NCBI GenBank assembly: GCA_020634155.1
Contig: JACKCI010000002.1
Span: 868,001-932,000, forward strand
DNA: 64,000 nucleotides
Direction: 5' to 3'
DNA from: Anaerolineales bacterium
Lineage (GTDB): Bacteria > Chloroflexota > Anaerolineae > Aggregatilineales > J027
In this document: positions 18,401 to 25,858 of the stretch, one piece after another
Layout: every line of letters starts with the position of its first letter
How positions within the stretch are numbered: the stretch's first letter is position 1
Translations under genes and position numbers: made by a program
Notes under the pieces: model-generated
The model's input: the letters and a program-made list of their open reading frames with translations, nothing else
What the model was told of the DNA's origin: nothing
The model's database searches: none

Positions 18401-19499
18401 AGCCACCCGTTATGATACTGATAATTCCACCTACTGGTATAACCACGGTGAAATTCTCATTGAACTAGAACGTTTACAGGAGGCCCTCCCTCCCCTTGAG
18501 CGGGCTATCAAAATTGATAACCGCTTCTTCCGTGCCCATGCCAAATATGGTCAAGTGCTACGCCGTTTGGGCCGCTATGAAGAAGCTCTCGCGGCCTATA
18601 GCCGTGCGGTTGAGATTGCCCCCAACTATGCGTGGGCATGGAATGGGCGAGGGCTGGCCCTCAGCGCCCTAGAGCGTCATCAAGAAGCCATTGAATGCTT
18701 CAAACGAGCGTCTGAGTTGGTGCCAGATGATAACTGGTTCTGGTTTAACCAAGCCGATGAATACAGCATTCTTGGTCGCTTTGAACCCGCCTTGCACGCC
18801 ATTGAAAAAGCTCTAGAATTTAACGCCGAGCATCCTGAAAGCTGGGCTAAGAAGGGCCAAATTCTGCGGCGGCTAGGGCGCTATGAGGAGGCCATCCCCG
18901 CCTATGACCAAGCACTACGCCTTGATGCCAATTATGGCTGGGCATGGAATGGGCGCGGATTGGCACTTGAAGCCCTTGATCGCCATGAAGAATCACTGGC
19001 GAACTATGAACGGGCAGCTAAGGTTGAGCCAGATTCGGTATGGTATTGGGTTAACCAAGTACCACCCTTATTGGCGTTGGGGCATGTTCAGCAAGCCCTT
19101 GATGTGATAGACCACGCCCTCAGCCTAGAGCCAAACAATGAGGCCAGCCTAACCCGCAAGGGCCAAGTTCTGCGGCGGATGGGCGACTTTAAGGCGGCTA
19201 TTGCAGCATACCAACAAGCGATTGATGTAGCACCTGACTACGGTTGGGCATGGAATGGGATGGGGGCCGCTTATACGGGCCTTGGACAACCAGAGACGGC
19301 TTACGAGTATCTTGAAAAAGCCACACAACTCATTCCGAATGATGTCTGGGTATGGTATGATTTAGGCGATGTCTTGCAGCAATTAGGACGTTTTAGTGAA
19401 GCACTAAGCGCCCTGAACCGAGCGTTGGAAATCAACCCCAGCCACCAACCTGCCCGCCAAAAACGGACAGAGGTGCGCCAACACCTTGATGATGAGTAG
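15462..19499 (+). CDS. Giant Ser/Thr protein kinase with 22 TPR repeats
   Basis: 1345 residues. Residues 1-150 form an alpha-helical N-terminal region of unknown type, and 150-270 is Ser/Pro/acidic and probably disordered. The kinase domain spans about 281-560: G-loop LYGGMGVVYLC, Lys311 in VALKTF, HRDLKPGN (His410, Asp412), and DFGLVRS. From about 580 to 1327 run 22 TPRs of exactly 34 residues. Repeats 2-22 form a strict three-TPR superrepeat repeated seven times. No membrane helix is present, so it is cytoplasmic. It overlaps the clp stop codon by 4 bases and is followed 12 bases later by an FHA gene, which suggests one pathway: kinase, unfoldase and a phosphothreonine reader. Confidence 0.93.
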   Translation: MIIPPVPQTGRQRFPLSLQDEANLLKNWRDSDRVDMFANDPDPHVSRLGRLVLRRDGLFLGDYLELADLCAALSIQPDAEPPRLKIFYVGKTLIAYRKAIQVSPEVIEDRNRYLDWLIDLAKQVPTRLNIATALWAIGFDDYDGIATTDLTALTTYYLSPPIEGHATPHPDPTPASNFMSLTDTLPSSSSNDSLYYSDEHIVISEDAPPDASELDTLGASESGSMLVVPPENRDESDIINYSLSTSDNTLGLGIRPNLGLVRERMSLPEISDYKIGDTIADRYKVEQRLYGGMGVVYLCYDNKERTPVALKTFQSKFLQNEKAIARFTQEALTWIRVEKHRHIVQALKVQRFDDRPHIILEYISGPEGLGPDLRSWIDHNLIDLPTALDLGLHICLGMQHATRRVPGLVHRDLKPGNVLVSHDSVAKVTDFGLVRSLDLDSLVDSDPDNDGPLRLTRQGALVGTAPYMSPEQCRADEVDMRSDIYAFGCVLYEMLTRRTVFGMTNFADWMKAHKLYLPSFPEEHPFEVPIRLQALALACLEKSANDRPQTWGEIVDELAIIYEDVTGEEPDLEESGTDLEVNDLLDKAYSLTELGYVQEALGAYNRALDLEPLNARSWARKARALRITEDYDEAFACVNRALELNPQFGWGWLVKGQILEKLGNFERALAAFETASRIKSGDVRAWYNQATVLFALNRFDEAMDRLDHALRIDPRHDPSWAKKGQLLRNQGQYLPALNAYNRALELNNAFAWAWNGKGLCLKALGRLEEAYEAFLHASHYQEDDVWIWYNQAETLFELKRYRDAIQAIQHATDVQVDHYYSWAKLGQIYRYLERYPDALKAYDKAIGLNPSYAWAVNGRGIVLERMKRFPDAIESYRRATELTPDDVWPWYNQGNLLVMIDRLEEALPVLEKAVKVNPQHARSWARLGNVHRRRGDFKQAMVYLNRAVQLEPNYAWAWNEKGNTHEDLNQYEEALEAYSQATRYDTDNSTYWYNHGEILIELERLQEALPPLERAIKIDNRFFRAHAKYGQVLRRLGRYEEALAAYSRAVEIAPNYAWAWNGRGLALSALERHQEAIECFKRASELVPDDNWFWFNQADEYSILGRFEPALHAIEKALEFNAEHPESWAKKGQILRRLGRYEEAIPAYDQALRLDANYGWAWNGRGLALEALDRHEESLANYERAAKVEPDSVWYWVNQVPPLLALGHVQQALDVIDHALSLEPNNEASLTRKGQVLRRMGDFKAAIAAYQQAIDVAPDYGWAWNGMGAAYTGLGQPETAYEYLEKATQLIPNDVWVWYDLGDVLQQLGRFSEALSALNRALEINPSHQPARQKRTEVRQHLDDE
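17301..19442 (+). repeat. Seven tandem 306-bp coding superrepeats (three TPRs each)
   Basis: Codes for residues 614-1327, that is 21 TPRs of 34 residues in the order A-B-C seven times. Type A starts like HPESWAKKGQILRRLG, type B like YAWAWNGRGLALSALE, type C like DVWIWYNQAETLFELK. The DNA copies have diverged, but the protein phase is never lost. This shows growth by duplication of a three-TPR block rather than of single TPRs. Confidence 0.9.
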
Positions 19500-19511
19500 G
19501 TAGGAGTCGCT

Positions 19512-19895
19512 ATGTTGGTCAAGCAGATTTCTATAACATTTATGAGCGGCCCGCGTGATGGTGATCACAAGGTTTTTGAGGTTGATACCCCGCCCCTTGT
19601 GTTGACTATCGGGCGGCGTGAAGATACCGATATTTGTCTTAACTTCGATAACCAAGTCTCACGTCTACATGCTCACCTTGGCTTTGATGGGGCTGATTTT
19701 TGGCTAGAGGATACTGGCAGCCGCAATGGAACCTTTGTCGAAGAATTTCGGCTCTCAGACACAGAACGACGGTCGCTCCACCCCGGTGATTTGTTCCGCA
19801 TTGGGCGCACATGGCTGCGACTTGACCCCTTGCCGACAGATGTCACCGCCCCTTCTGACCCCGTAAATGATGACGATGACGATTTGCCATTCTAG
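19512..19895 (+). CDS. FHA domain protein
   Basis: 127 residues. A single forkhead-associated domain spans about 25-105, with the phosphothreonine-pocket signatures GRRED, SRLHAHL and NGTFVEEF in the right order. The tail is acidic (NDDDDDLPF). FHA domains bind phosphothreonine peptides, commonly those made by Hanks-type kinases. Here the gene follows the kinase-TPR gene by 12 bases with a TAGGAG ribosome site, so it is probably co-expressed and may read that kinase's or the transmembrane kinase's products. There is no other domain, so it would act as an adaptor. Confidence 0.9.
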   Translation: MLVKQISITFMSGPRDGDHKVFEVDTPPLVLTIGRREDTDICLNFDNQVSRLHAHLGFDGADFWLEDTGSRNGTFVEEFRLSDTERRSLHPGDLFRIGRTWLRLDPLPTDVTAPSDPVNDDDDDLPF

Positions 19896-22095
19896 CAGTC
19901 GCTTACGCCAAGCCCTGATTTTGATGATGCTTGGCGTTTTTTTATGCCACTTCATGCTTGCTACCGCTCAAGAAAATGTGCTTCCGCCAAGGGCACCTAT
20001 CGGCAGCCACCCGCGCTTAATCATCACCCAGCCCTATCTAGACACAACCTTAATGGGTCGTCTCGATACCCCCACAGGCCAAGCATTCAAAGCCTATGTC
20101 GATAGTGACACCATAACTGCTGATGCCCTACAACACCCTGAGTTGGTGGTGCGTTCCTTGGCGCTGGCATGGCTACTCACAGATGACCGTCTCTACCAAG
20201 ACAAGGCCTTCTCGATTTTGCAGCGGTTGGTGAATTGGATTGAAGATACCCCTACATGGGATATGGCCTATGTCGATCGGGTGGCGGCGCTGGCCGTCGG
20301 CTATGATTGGCTCTATAGCGCTCTTGGCAATGAGGACCATGAGTTTTTAGCAGAGGTTTTGATTGACGCCTCTCGCCATCTACTTGATCCCACCACCGAC
20401 CGCGGGCGGGTTTGGATACCCTTTAATGACGCCTACTTGTTCCAAGTCTTCAGCGGTGAGAGCGCTCGTTGGCTATGGGCCATTACAGCAGCGGGCTTGG
20501 CAACCCAAGGCGACCACCCCGAAGCGGCCTACATTGTGGAACAGGCCCGCACACTTTGGCAAGAATATGGTCTCTCTGAGCTAGATGTACAACCCAATGG
20601 GGCATGGGCCGCGGGGCCATACGATGGTTTGCGGGGTGTGTGGGCCAAATTGCAGACGGCCCTCGCATGGTGGACGGCACGCGGTGAAGATGCTTTTAGC
20701 GGCTCCGAGTGGTGGTATCAACGCATAGCCTACAATACTTTGATGTTGCATCCTGACCTTGATTATCCAGCCATCATCGGGGCAGGCATCCGCAACCACC
20801 CTGACCGCTGGTATAGCCGCGCTCAAGATTTGCTGCTACAGGCACTATACCCAGACACCCCCGCCGCTGCATGGGTCAATTGGATAGCGGAGCAAAGCCG
20901 CAGTCCAGCATGGTTGTTGGTCGAGGAGATTCTCTGGCATGACCCCGACGTCGAGCAAGCTATCCCCGATACGCTGACATGGCGGGCGTTAGGCACCAAT
21001 CATGTCTTCATGCGGAGCAACTGGGTCAATAGCACGGGGCGTCTTGACCCCACTACCACCTATATTAGCTTTCAGGCAGGCGACCACTTTGCCGCCCAAC
21101 AGGTCTATGACCAAGGCAGTTTCACCATCTGGCGGGCAGGGGTCGATTTGCTGGTGCAGGGCGGGATTTATAGCGGCACCGATGCCGACGCCAATTATTA
21201 CGCCCGCACCATTGCCAGCAACACTGTGCTGATTTGCGACCTCAGTGAGACTTTTGAGAATATCTGGCCTGCTACCTATTGGCTCAATGATTGCGGGCAG
21301 CGTCCCGTGGGATCAGCCGTCAATGCCGAGATTTGGCGCAACAACCGTGATTTTTATGAAACAGGCAATATCGAGCGCATCTGGGATGACCCCACAGTTA
21401 CCTATATCCGTGCTGATATTACCGATGCCTACAGCGCCAAAGCCCAAGCTGTTATCCGCGAATTGGTCTATATCCGTCCGGGAGCCGTTATTGTGCATGA
21501 CCGCTTGACGACCAGCCGCCCTAATTTAACTACACTGACCACGCTACACTTCAACAGCCCACCCCAAACTGAAGATAACCTGTGGGTCGTCAAAGAAGGG
21601 GCCTCAGCCCTTTATATTCGGCCTGTTGCTCCAGACGCAACCGTAGAGATGGTCGCAGGCTATATCACAGCGGGCCAGACTATCCCTTTTCAAGCCACCC
21701 CCTATGAGGTCAACCCTAGCGGCTACTATCGCCTCGACATTTTCTCGCCCTTGGCAACGACCACCCCTTGGTTCTTGACGGGCTTGGTGGCAGTTGATTC
21801 AGCGGCGGCTATACCCTATATCGGCGGCTTGATTGATGGGGAGAGTATGCGCGGGGTGGTGGTCAGTACACCGCAACGTCGTTGGCAAGTCATGTTTGAT
21901 GATGACCCGCTGAATGTTACTAGCGCTAGATTCAGTATTGAGGTGGGTGTTGATGTGCTGTTGCTGACGGGCCTTGCACCTGAGACAACCTACACCCTCC
22001 AATGGGCCGATGGACGGCAAGAGCAACGAGTCACCCAAGGAGCGGGTACCCTACGCATCGAAAACCCTATATCTGGTGTGTTCTCATTGGGGTAA
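19867..22095 (+). CDS. Secreted heparinase II/III-like protein
   Basis: 742 residues. The N terminus has a positively charged stretch, a hydrophobic core (ALILMMLGVFLCHFMLATA) and a likely signal-peptidase site before QENV. An alpha/alpha-toroid-like region (SHPRLI near the start, AALAVGYDWLYSAL about residue 145) is followed by a beta-rich region that fits the heparinase II/III superfamily of polysaccharide lyases (for example the QAGDHFAAQQVYDQGSFTIW segment). The substrate is unknown. The ATG at 19867 overlaps the FHA gene by 29 bases; the ATG at 19876 is an equally good start, while starting at 19924 would remove the charged signal-peptide end. Coupling to the FHA gene may be incidental. 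Confidence 0.75.
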   Translation: MMTMTICHSSSRLRQALILMMLGVFLCHFMLATAQENVLPPRAPIGSHPRLIITQPYLDTTLMGRLDTPTGQAFKAYVDSDTITADALQHPELVVRSLALAWLLTDDRLYQDKAFSILQRLVNWIEDTPTWDMAYVDRVAALAVGYDWLYSALGNEDHEFLAEVLIDASRHLLDPTTDRGRVWIPFNDAYLFQVFSGESARWLWAITAAGLATQGDHPEAAYIVEQARTLWQEYGLSELDVQPNGAWAAGPYDGLRGVWAKLQTALAWWTARGEDAFSGSEWWYQRIAYNTLMLHPDLDYPAIIGAGIRNHPDRWYSRAQDLLLQALYPDTPAAAWVNWIAEQSRSPAWLLVEEILWHDPDVEQAIPDTLTWRALGTNHVFMRSNWVNSTGRLDPTTTYISFQAGDHFAAQQVYDQGSFTIWRAGVDLLVQGGIYSGTDADANYYARTIASNTVLICDLSETFENIWPATYWLNDCGQRPVGSAVNAEIWRNNRDFYETGNIERIWDDPTVTYIRADITDAYSAKAQAVIRELVYIRPGAVIVHDRLTTSRPNLTTLTTLHFNSPPQTEDNLWVVKEGASALYIRPVAPDATVEMVAGYITAGQTIPFQATPYEVNPSGYYRLDIFSPLATTTPWFLTGLVAVDSAAAIPYIGGLIDGESMRGVVVSTPQRRWQVMFDDDPLNVTSARFSIEVGVDVLLLTGLAPETTYTLQWADGRQEQRVTQGAGTLRIENPISGVFSLG

Positions 22096-22150
22096 ACTTG
22101 CAACATTTGAGGCGTATCTTGCGTAGAAGGTAGTAAGTAGGGGGTAACTA

Positions 22151-22465
22151 ATGGATGAAAAACGCTTAACCAATCTGACAGCCCTGATGTGGCTGATATT
22201 TGGGATAACCATGTCGGTTTTTTTGATTACCGCCGCCGCATCTAAACTGTCTGCTTTTGCAATTGTTGCTGTGGTGTTGATTATGGCGCTCTCCACACTG
22301 GGCGGAACCATTGCTATTTGGAAGACATCGGAAGACAAAAAGGGCATCGGCAAAGCCAAGCACGACGACCATTACTATCGCGTTGAGCGCCTTGTCCATA
22401 TGCTAGATGATGAAGACATTGCTGAAATCGAAGACCAACTTCAACAGCGTGGATACCGTGCCTAG
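22151..22465 (+). CDS. Small two-helix membrane protein, unknown function
   Basis: 104 residues with two predicted membrane helices (LMWLIFGITMSVFLITAAAS and FAIVAVVLIMALSTLGGTIA) and a charged cytoplasmic tail of about 45 residues ending in a helix (RVERLVHMLDDEDIAEIEDQ). A GGGGG-rich ribosome site precedes the ATG. I do not recognise the family. The tail's LLxxLDxxDxxEIxxxL-like helix resembles linker helices common in small membrane proteins of this phylum (recollection, not checked). The stop overlaps that of the converging NTPase gene by 4 bases. Confidence 0.6.
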   Translation: MDEKRLTNLTALMWLIFGITMSVFLITAAASKLSAFAIVAVVLIMALSTLGGTIAIWKTSEDKKGIGKAKHDDHYYRVERLVHMLDDEDIAEIEDQLQQRGYRA

Positions 22466-23904
22466 CCCCCAAAACGGAAGGGTGGCAAAGGCGTAATTGT
22501 TGGTGTTGGCAGCGGCGTCTCAGTGGCAGTTGGTGAGGGCGTAATTGATGCAATAGCGGTCTGCGTCAATTGCTCGGCTTCACGGGTTGCGGCAAGGTCA
22601 AGGCCGAGGGTGCTGGTCGGCTGGTCATGCTGCACGGGGTCACGCGAATCGTCATCGTTGTTATTCCAGCCATTGAGCAACAACGCCCCCGCGATAATCA
22701 TCACTACCGCTGCAATAATCAGGCCCCAATTGGTCAATGAGAAACGCTGGCCTGTCCCATTTTGCAACTGCTCAACCTGTCCCGCATGATGCCGAGCCAA
22801 CCAGACCGCCTGCAATTCCGCGGTAAAGGCATAATGCCCTTCTCCAACACTCCGTACCACATCCCAGTATTCAAGAGACCGTAGTGCCGCTGCTAGTTGC
22901 AATTCATTAAGGGGATAATCCGTCTTTTGGAGCCACGCCCGCAAATCATTAGGATGGATGGTCTCTTGATGCTGCCATAAATCCAGCATGGCTGTCAGAG
23001 CCAGCCGTTCATTAACGGAGAGCGCCTGCCATAGACTATCAACCGTATCACCAGCCATTTCCAATGCGGCGGGATAAATGGCGCTTAAATCAGTTTCTGT
23101 CATTAAATCAATATGACGGGCTTCTTCCCAACGCCGAAAGAGCAAGCGCCCGATGGCTTGCAACAGGAAGGGATGCCCACCCGTTAAGGTTTGCACCCGT
23201 GCAAGCGCTTGGGGGGCCAATTGGTAGACCTCGGCAACAGGTTCGGTCATCAAGGCACGGCTTTCCTCTGGCGACAGCACCGTTAGGCGAAAATGAAAAT
23301 GAGGTTCATCAAAAGGAGCCGTTCGCAGCACACGCTGTTCATCGACAATGTGCATAGTCGCCAACAGGTCAAGTTGGTCATAACGAATCAGTGTCACTTG
23401 CAAATAGTCCATGAAATCAGCAGGAAAAGCACCGCGCTCCACCGCATCAAAGAGCAATTCGATGTTATCCAGCATCAGCACCATGTGGCGCTCCCGCCGA
23501 ATCGCCGCCAGCACTACGTCCAAATACTCATCTGCGAACCATTGCAGTACATCAATCGCGGGGTCAGTGGGGTCAGGAAAGGCGGGCAGGCGGTAGGTGC
23601 TGGCTTGAATGGCGTTCATCATGACGCGGGTCTTGTCCACAATCATCGCCACCAGCGCCACCGGACTGCTCAAGTCAAGGGTGCTGAGGTCAACATGGAT
23701 AGCTGGGTAGCGCTCATCAACGACCAAGGGTAAATAAGACAAAAGCGAACTCTTGCCAATACCGCGTTGCCCCATAATCACCAAGGCCTTGTCATTGACC
23801 CGCCCTGATAGATTCAGCTTGAGGAAAGCGAAGGCTTGGTCACGCCCATAAAAGTGGGTCGGGTCAATGACTGGCTGCAAGGGGTTATAGGGGTTTTCGC
23901 TCAT
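22462..23904 (-). CDS. Membrane-anchored AAA/STAND-like NTPase
   Basis: 480 residues from the ATG at 23904, chosen because it follows the M16 stop by 5 bases; an upstream ATG at 23943 would overlap that gene. The N-terminal ATPase shows FYGRDQAFAFL, Walker A MGQRGIGKSSLL (Lys51) and Walker B-like VLMLDNIELLFD, in the style of the AAA_16/STAND NTPases. A winged-helix-like region follows (about 290-370), then one membrane helix (about 398-420, WGLIIAAVVMIIAGALLL) and a short Thr/Pro-rich tail that would be outside the cell. STAND NTPases act as signalling switches; there is no known effector domain here. It is the last gene of the M20-cyclophilin-M16 operon. Confidence 0.82.
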   Translation of the reverse strand: MSENPYNPLQPVIDPTHFYGRDQAFAFLKLNLSGRVNDKALVIMGQRGIGKSSLLSYLPLVVDERYPAIHVDLSTLDLSSPVALVAMIVDKTRVMMNAIQASTYRLPAFPDPTDPAIDVLQWFADEYLDVVLAAIRRERHMVLMLDNIELLFDAVERGAFPADFMDYLQVTLIRYDQLDLLATMHIVDEQRVLRTAPFDEPHFHFRLTVLSPEESRALMTEPVAEVYQLAPQALARVQTLTGGHPFLLQAIGRLLFRRWEEARHIDLMTETDLSAIYPAALEMAGDTVDSLWQALSVNERLALTAMLDLWQHQETIHPNDLRAWLQKTDYPLNELQLAAALRSLEYWDVVRSVGEGHYAFTAELQAVWLARHHAGQVEQLQNGTGQRFSLTNWGLIIAAVVMIIAGALLLNGWNNNDDDSRDPVQHDQPTSTLGLDLAATREAEQLTQTAIASITPSPTATETPLPTPTITPLPPFRFGG

Positions 23905-23909
23905 GTTTA

Positions 23910-25277
23910 TCACCGCTGTCGGAGCCGCCGCCGCTGTCCCCACATCAACATAGCACTGGCAACCCCCGCTGCGCCAATCGCGGCTACCGGACGGAGGTTC
24001 TGTGGCGTCAAAGGCGGGCGATGCTCTACACTAAAACGCTTGTCGGGAGCAAGATAATCAGCAGCGACCCGTTGCACATCGGCATGGGTGAGCCGACCTA
24101 TCTCATAAAAATAATCATAGGGGGCATTGTTGTCGAGGGCAAGCGAGTCGGTGGTGAACCACCACGCCAACTCGACATTATCCTGTAGGCCGAGCAAGGT
24201 GCGCCCTTGCAGCGAATTTTGCGCCTCGTGCAATTCCTGTTCTGTAAACTCACCCATGACCATCCGTTGCAAATGACGCTCAAGGGTCTGGCGGATGGTG
24301 GCAAAGTCTTGGCTCTTAGCGGTGGTATAGACCACAAAATAGCCCGCGTCAGTATACAGTACCGGATAGACCTGCACATCATACGACAGGCCGCTGTTAT
24401 AGCGGATGTCTTGTAGATAGGCATTCTCAAGGATTTCCGCAATAACCGACCATGCAAAGCGGTCAGGATGATTGCTTGGCCCCAAGGGAGCGCCAATCAG
24501 CAATTGCCCCTGTTGGTTAGGCGTTGGGCCATGGAGCCGCACATGAAAGGGCTGGTTATTGAGTTGCACGGGTGGGCGCGACGGGGGGAGCGAGCGTTGG
24601 GGGATAGCCCCGAATTGTTTTTCTGCGAGGGCCAGAACTTGCTCTACCTCAACATCGCCTACTACCAGAAGCGTCATGTTATTTGGCCCATAGTAGTCTC
24701 GATGATAAGCGCGGAGGTCATCAAGGGTGATGGCTTTTAGGCTCTTGTCGGTGCCGATAATGGGCAGCATTAGCGATGGGTCAGGTAATAGACGCCGCCG
24801 CACGGCCCGCGAGATGCTCCAGCCGAGGTTATGGTCTTCTAGCCAGAGCCATGCCCGCCGTAGATAATCGTATTCACCGCCCTTCTCGTTCATGATGACT
24901 TGGCGCTCTTTCTCAAACTTCTCTTCAGTGAAGGTTGGTTTGAATAAGAGTTGGTCGAGCCAGTCCATGCCAAATTCAAAGTCTTGGGCAGCCACATGCA
25001 GGTGGTAGACGGTTTCCTCCCGCGAGGTTTGGGCATTGCATTCCCCGCCCCGCCGACGGACAACATCGGTCACCTCGGCTTCATTCCAGCGCTCGGTACC
25101 CGTGAAAACCATGTGTTCCAGAAAGTGGGAGATACCATTATTGGCTTCGGTTTCATACCGTGAGCCAACCGGAACTTGCATCATAAGGGCTACGGTCTGG
25201 GTGTCCGGACGAGGGACACACCAAACCCGCAGCCCATTACTGAGTTGATTGCGGTGTAACTCAAAAAAGGACTTCAA
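23910..25277 (-). CDS. M16 family zinc peptidase with C-terminal membrane anchor
   Basis: 455 residues from a TTG at 25277. I chose that start because GAGGA lies 11 bases before it and because it begins just before the usual LxNGLRV start of the family; ATG codons at 25319 and 25355 lie inside the cyclophilin gene. The inverted zinc motif HFLEH (His51, Glu54, His55) is intact, with the third ligand Glu in FEKERQVIMNEKGGEYD, so this is a catalytic M16 subunit. The second half-domain is present. The C terminus carries a hydrophobic helix (VAAIGAAGVASAMLMWG) and a basic tail, which would tether it to the membrane; this is unusual for the family. It is followed by the NTPase gene. Confidence 0.88.
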   Translation of the reverse strand: MKSFFELHRNQLSNGLRVWCVPRPDTQTVALMMQVPVGSRYETEANNGISHFLEHMVFTGTERWNEAEVTDVVRRRGGECNAQTSREETVYHLHVAAQDFEFGMDWLDQLLFKPTFTEEKFEKERQVIMNEKGGEYDYLRRAWLWLEDHNLGWSISRAVRRRLLPDPSLMLPIIGTDKSLKAITLDDLRAYHRDYYGPNNMTLLVVGDVEVEQVLALAEKQFGAIPQRSLPPSRPPVQLNNQPFHVRLHGPTPNQQGQLLIGAPLGPSNHPDRFAWSVIAEILENAYLQDIRYNSGLSYDVQVYPVLYTDAGYFVVYTTAKSQDFATIRQTLERHLQRMVMGEFTEQELHEAQNSLQGRTLLGLQDNVELAWWFTTDSLALDNNAPYDYFYEIGRLTHADVQRVAADYLAPDKRFSVEHRPPLTPQNLRPVAAIGAAGVASAMLMWGQRRRLRQR

Positions 25278-25284
25278 AGAGCGA

Positions 25285-25797
25285 CTAGTCCTCAGAGATT
25301 TCAATACTGATGAGCGCATCCCCCGGCTTGGGGTCAGACATGGGGTCGCGTTCACGAATTTTCAAGACCACATCCATGCCAGAGATGACCTTGCCGAAGA
25401 CACCATGCTTGCCGTCCAAATGAGGAGTAGCCACATGGGTCACAAAGAATTGGCTCCCATTGGTGTTGGGGCCAGCATTCGCCATGCTCAGGGTACCGGG
25501 GCCTTCATGACGAAGGCGCAAGGCACCTTTTTCGTCATCAAATTTGTAGCCGGGGCCACCGCGTCCAGTGCCGTCGGGGTCACCGCCTTGCACCATGAAA
25601 TTACGAATCACCCGATGGAAGGTGGTGTTATCGTAATAGCCCTCTCGCGCCAAAAACACAAAGTTGTTGACCGTGATGGGGGCTTCTTTGGCAAAAAGCT
25701 CAACGACAAACTCACCACGTTCAGTCTTGAAAGTGGCGGTATACCGTTTGTTGGGGTCGATTTGCATTGCAGGCGGCGATGAATATTTTTTCGCCAT
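25285..25797 (-). CDS. Cyclophilin-type peptidyl-prolyl cis-trans isomerase
   Basis: 170 residues with a short N-terminal extension, then the cyclophilin fold. Active-site segments: FHRVIRNFMVQGGDPDGTG, SMANAGPNTNGSQFFVTHV and LDGKHGVFGKVISGMDVV. It has the conserved Arg and Phe of the catalytic pocket. No signal peptide, so cytoplasmic. It speeds proline isomerisation during protein folding. An excellent AAAGGAGCTTTCCC ribosome site precedes the ATG. It lies between the M20 and M16 peptidase genes on one strand. Confidence 0.95.
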   Translation of the reverse strand: MAKKYSSPPAMQIDPNKRYTATFKTERGEFVVELFAKEAPITVNNFVFLAREGYYDNTTFHRVIRNFMVQGGDPDGTGRGGPGYKFDDEKGALRLRHEGPGTLSMANAGPNTNGSQFFVTHVATPHLDGKHGVFGKVISGMDVVLKIRERDPMSDPKPGDALISIEISED

Positions 25798-25858
25798 TGG
25801 GAAAGCTCCTTTCGTCAGATGCTGCTAGTGTACCGCAAGACAAGCGGCCTGTGTACCT

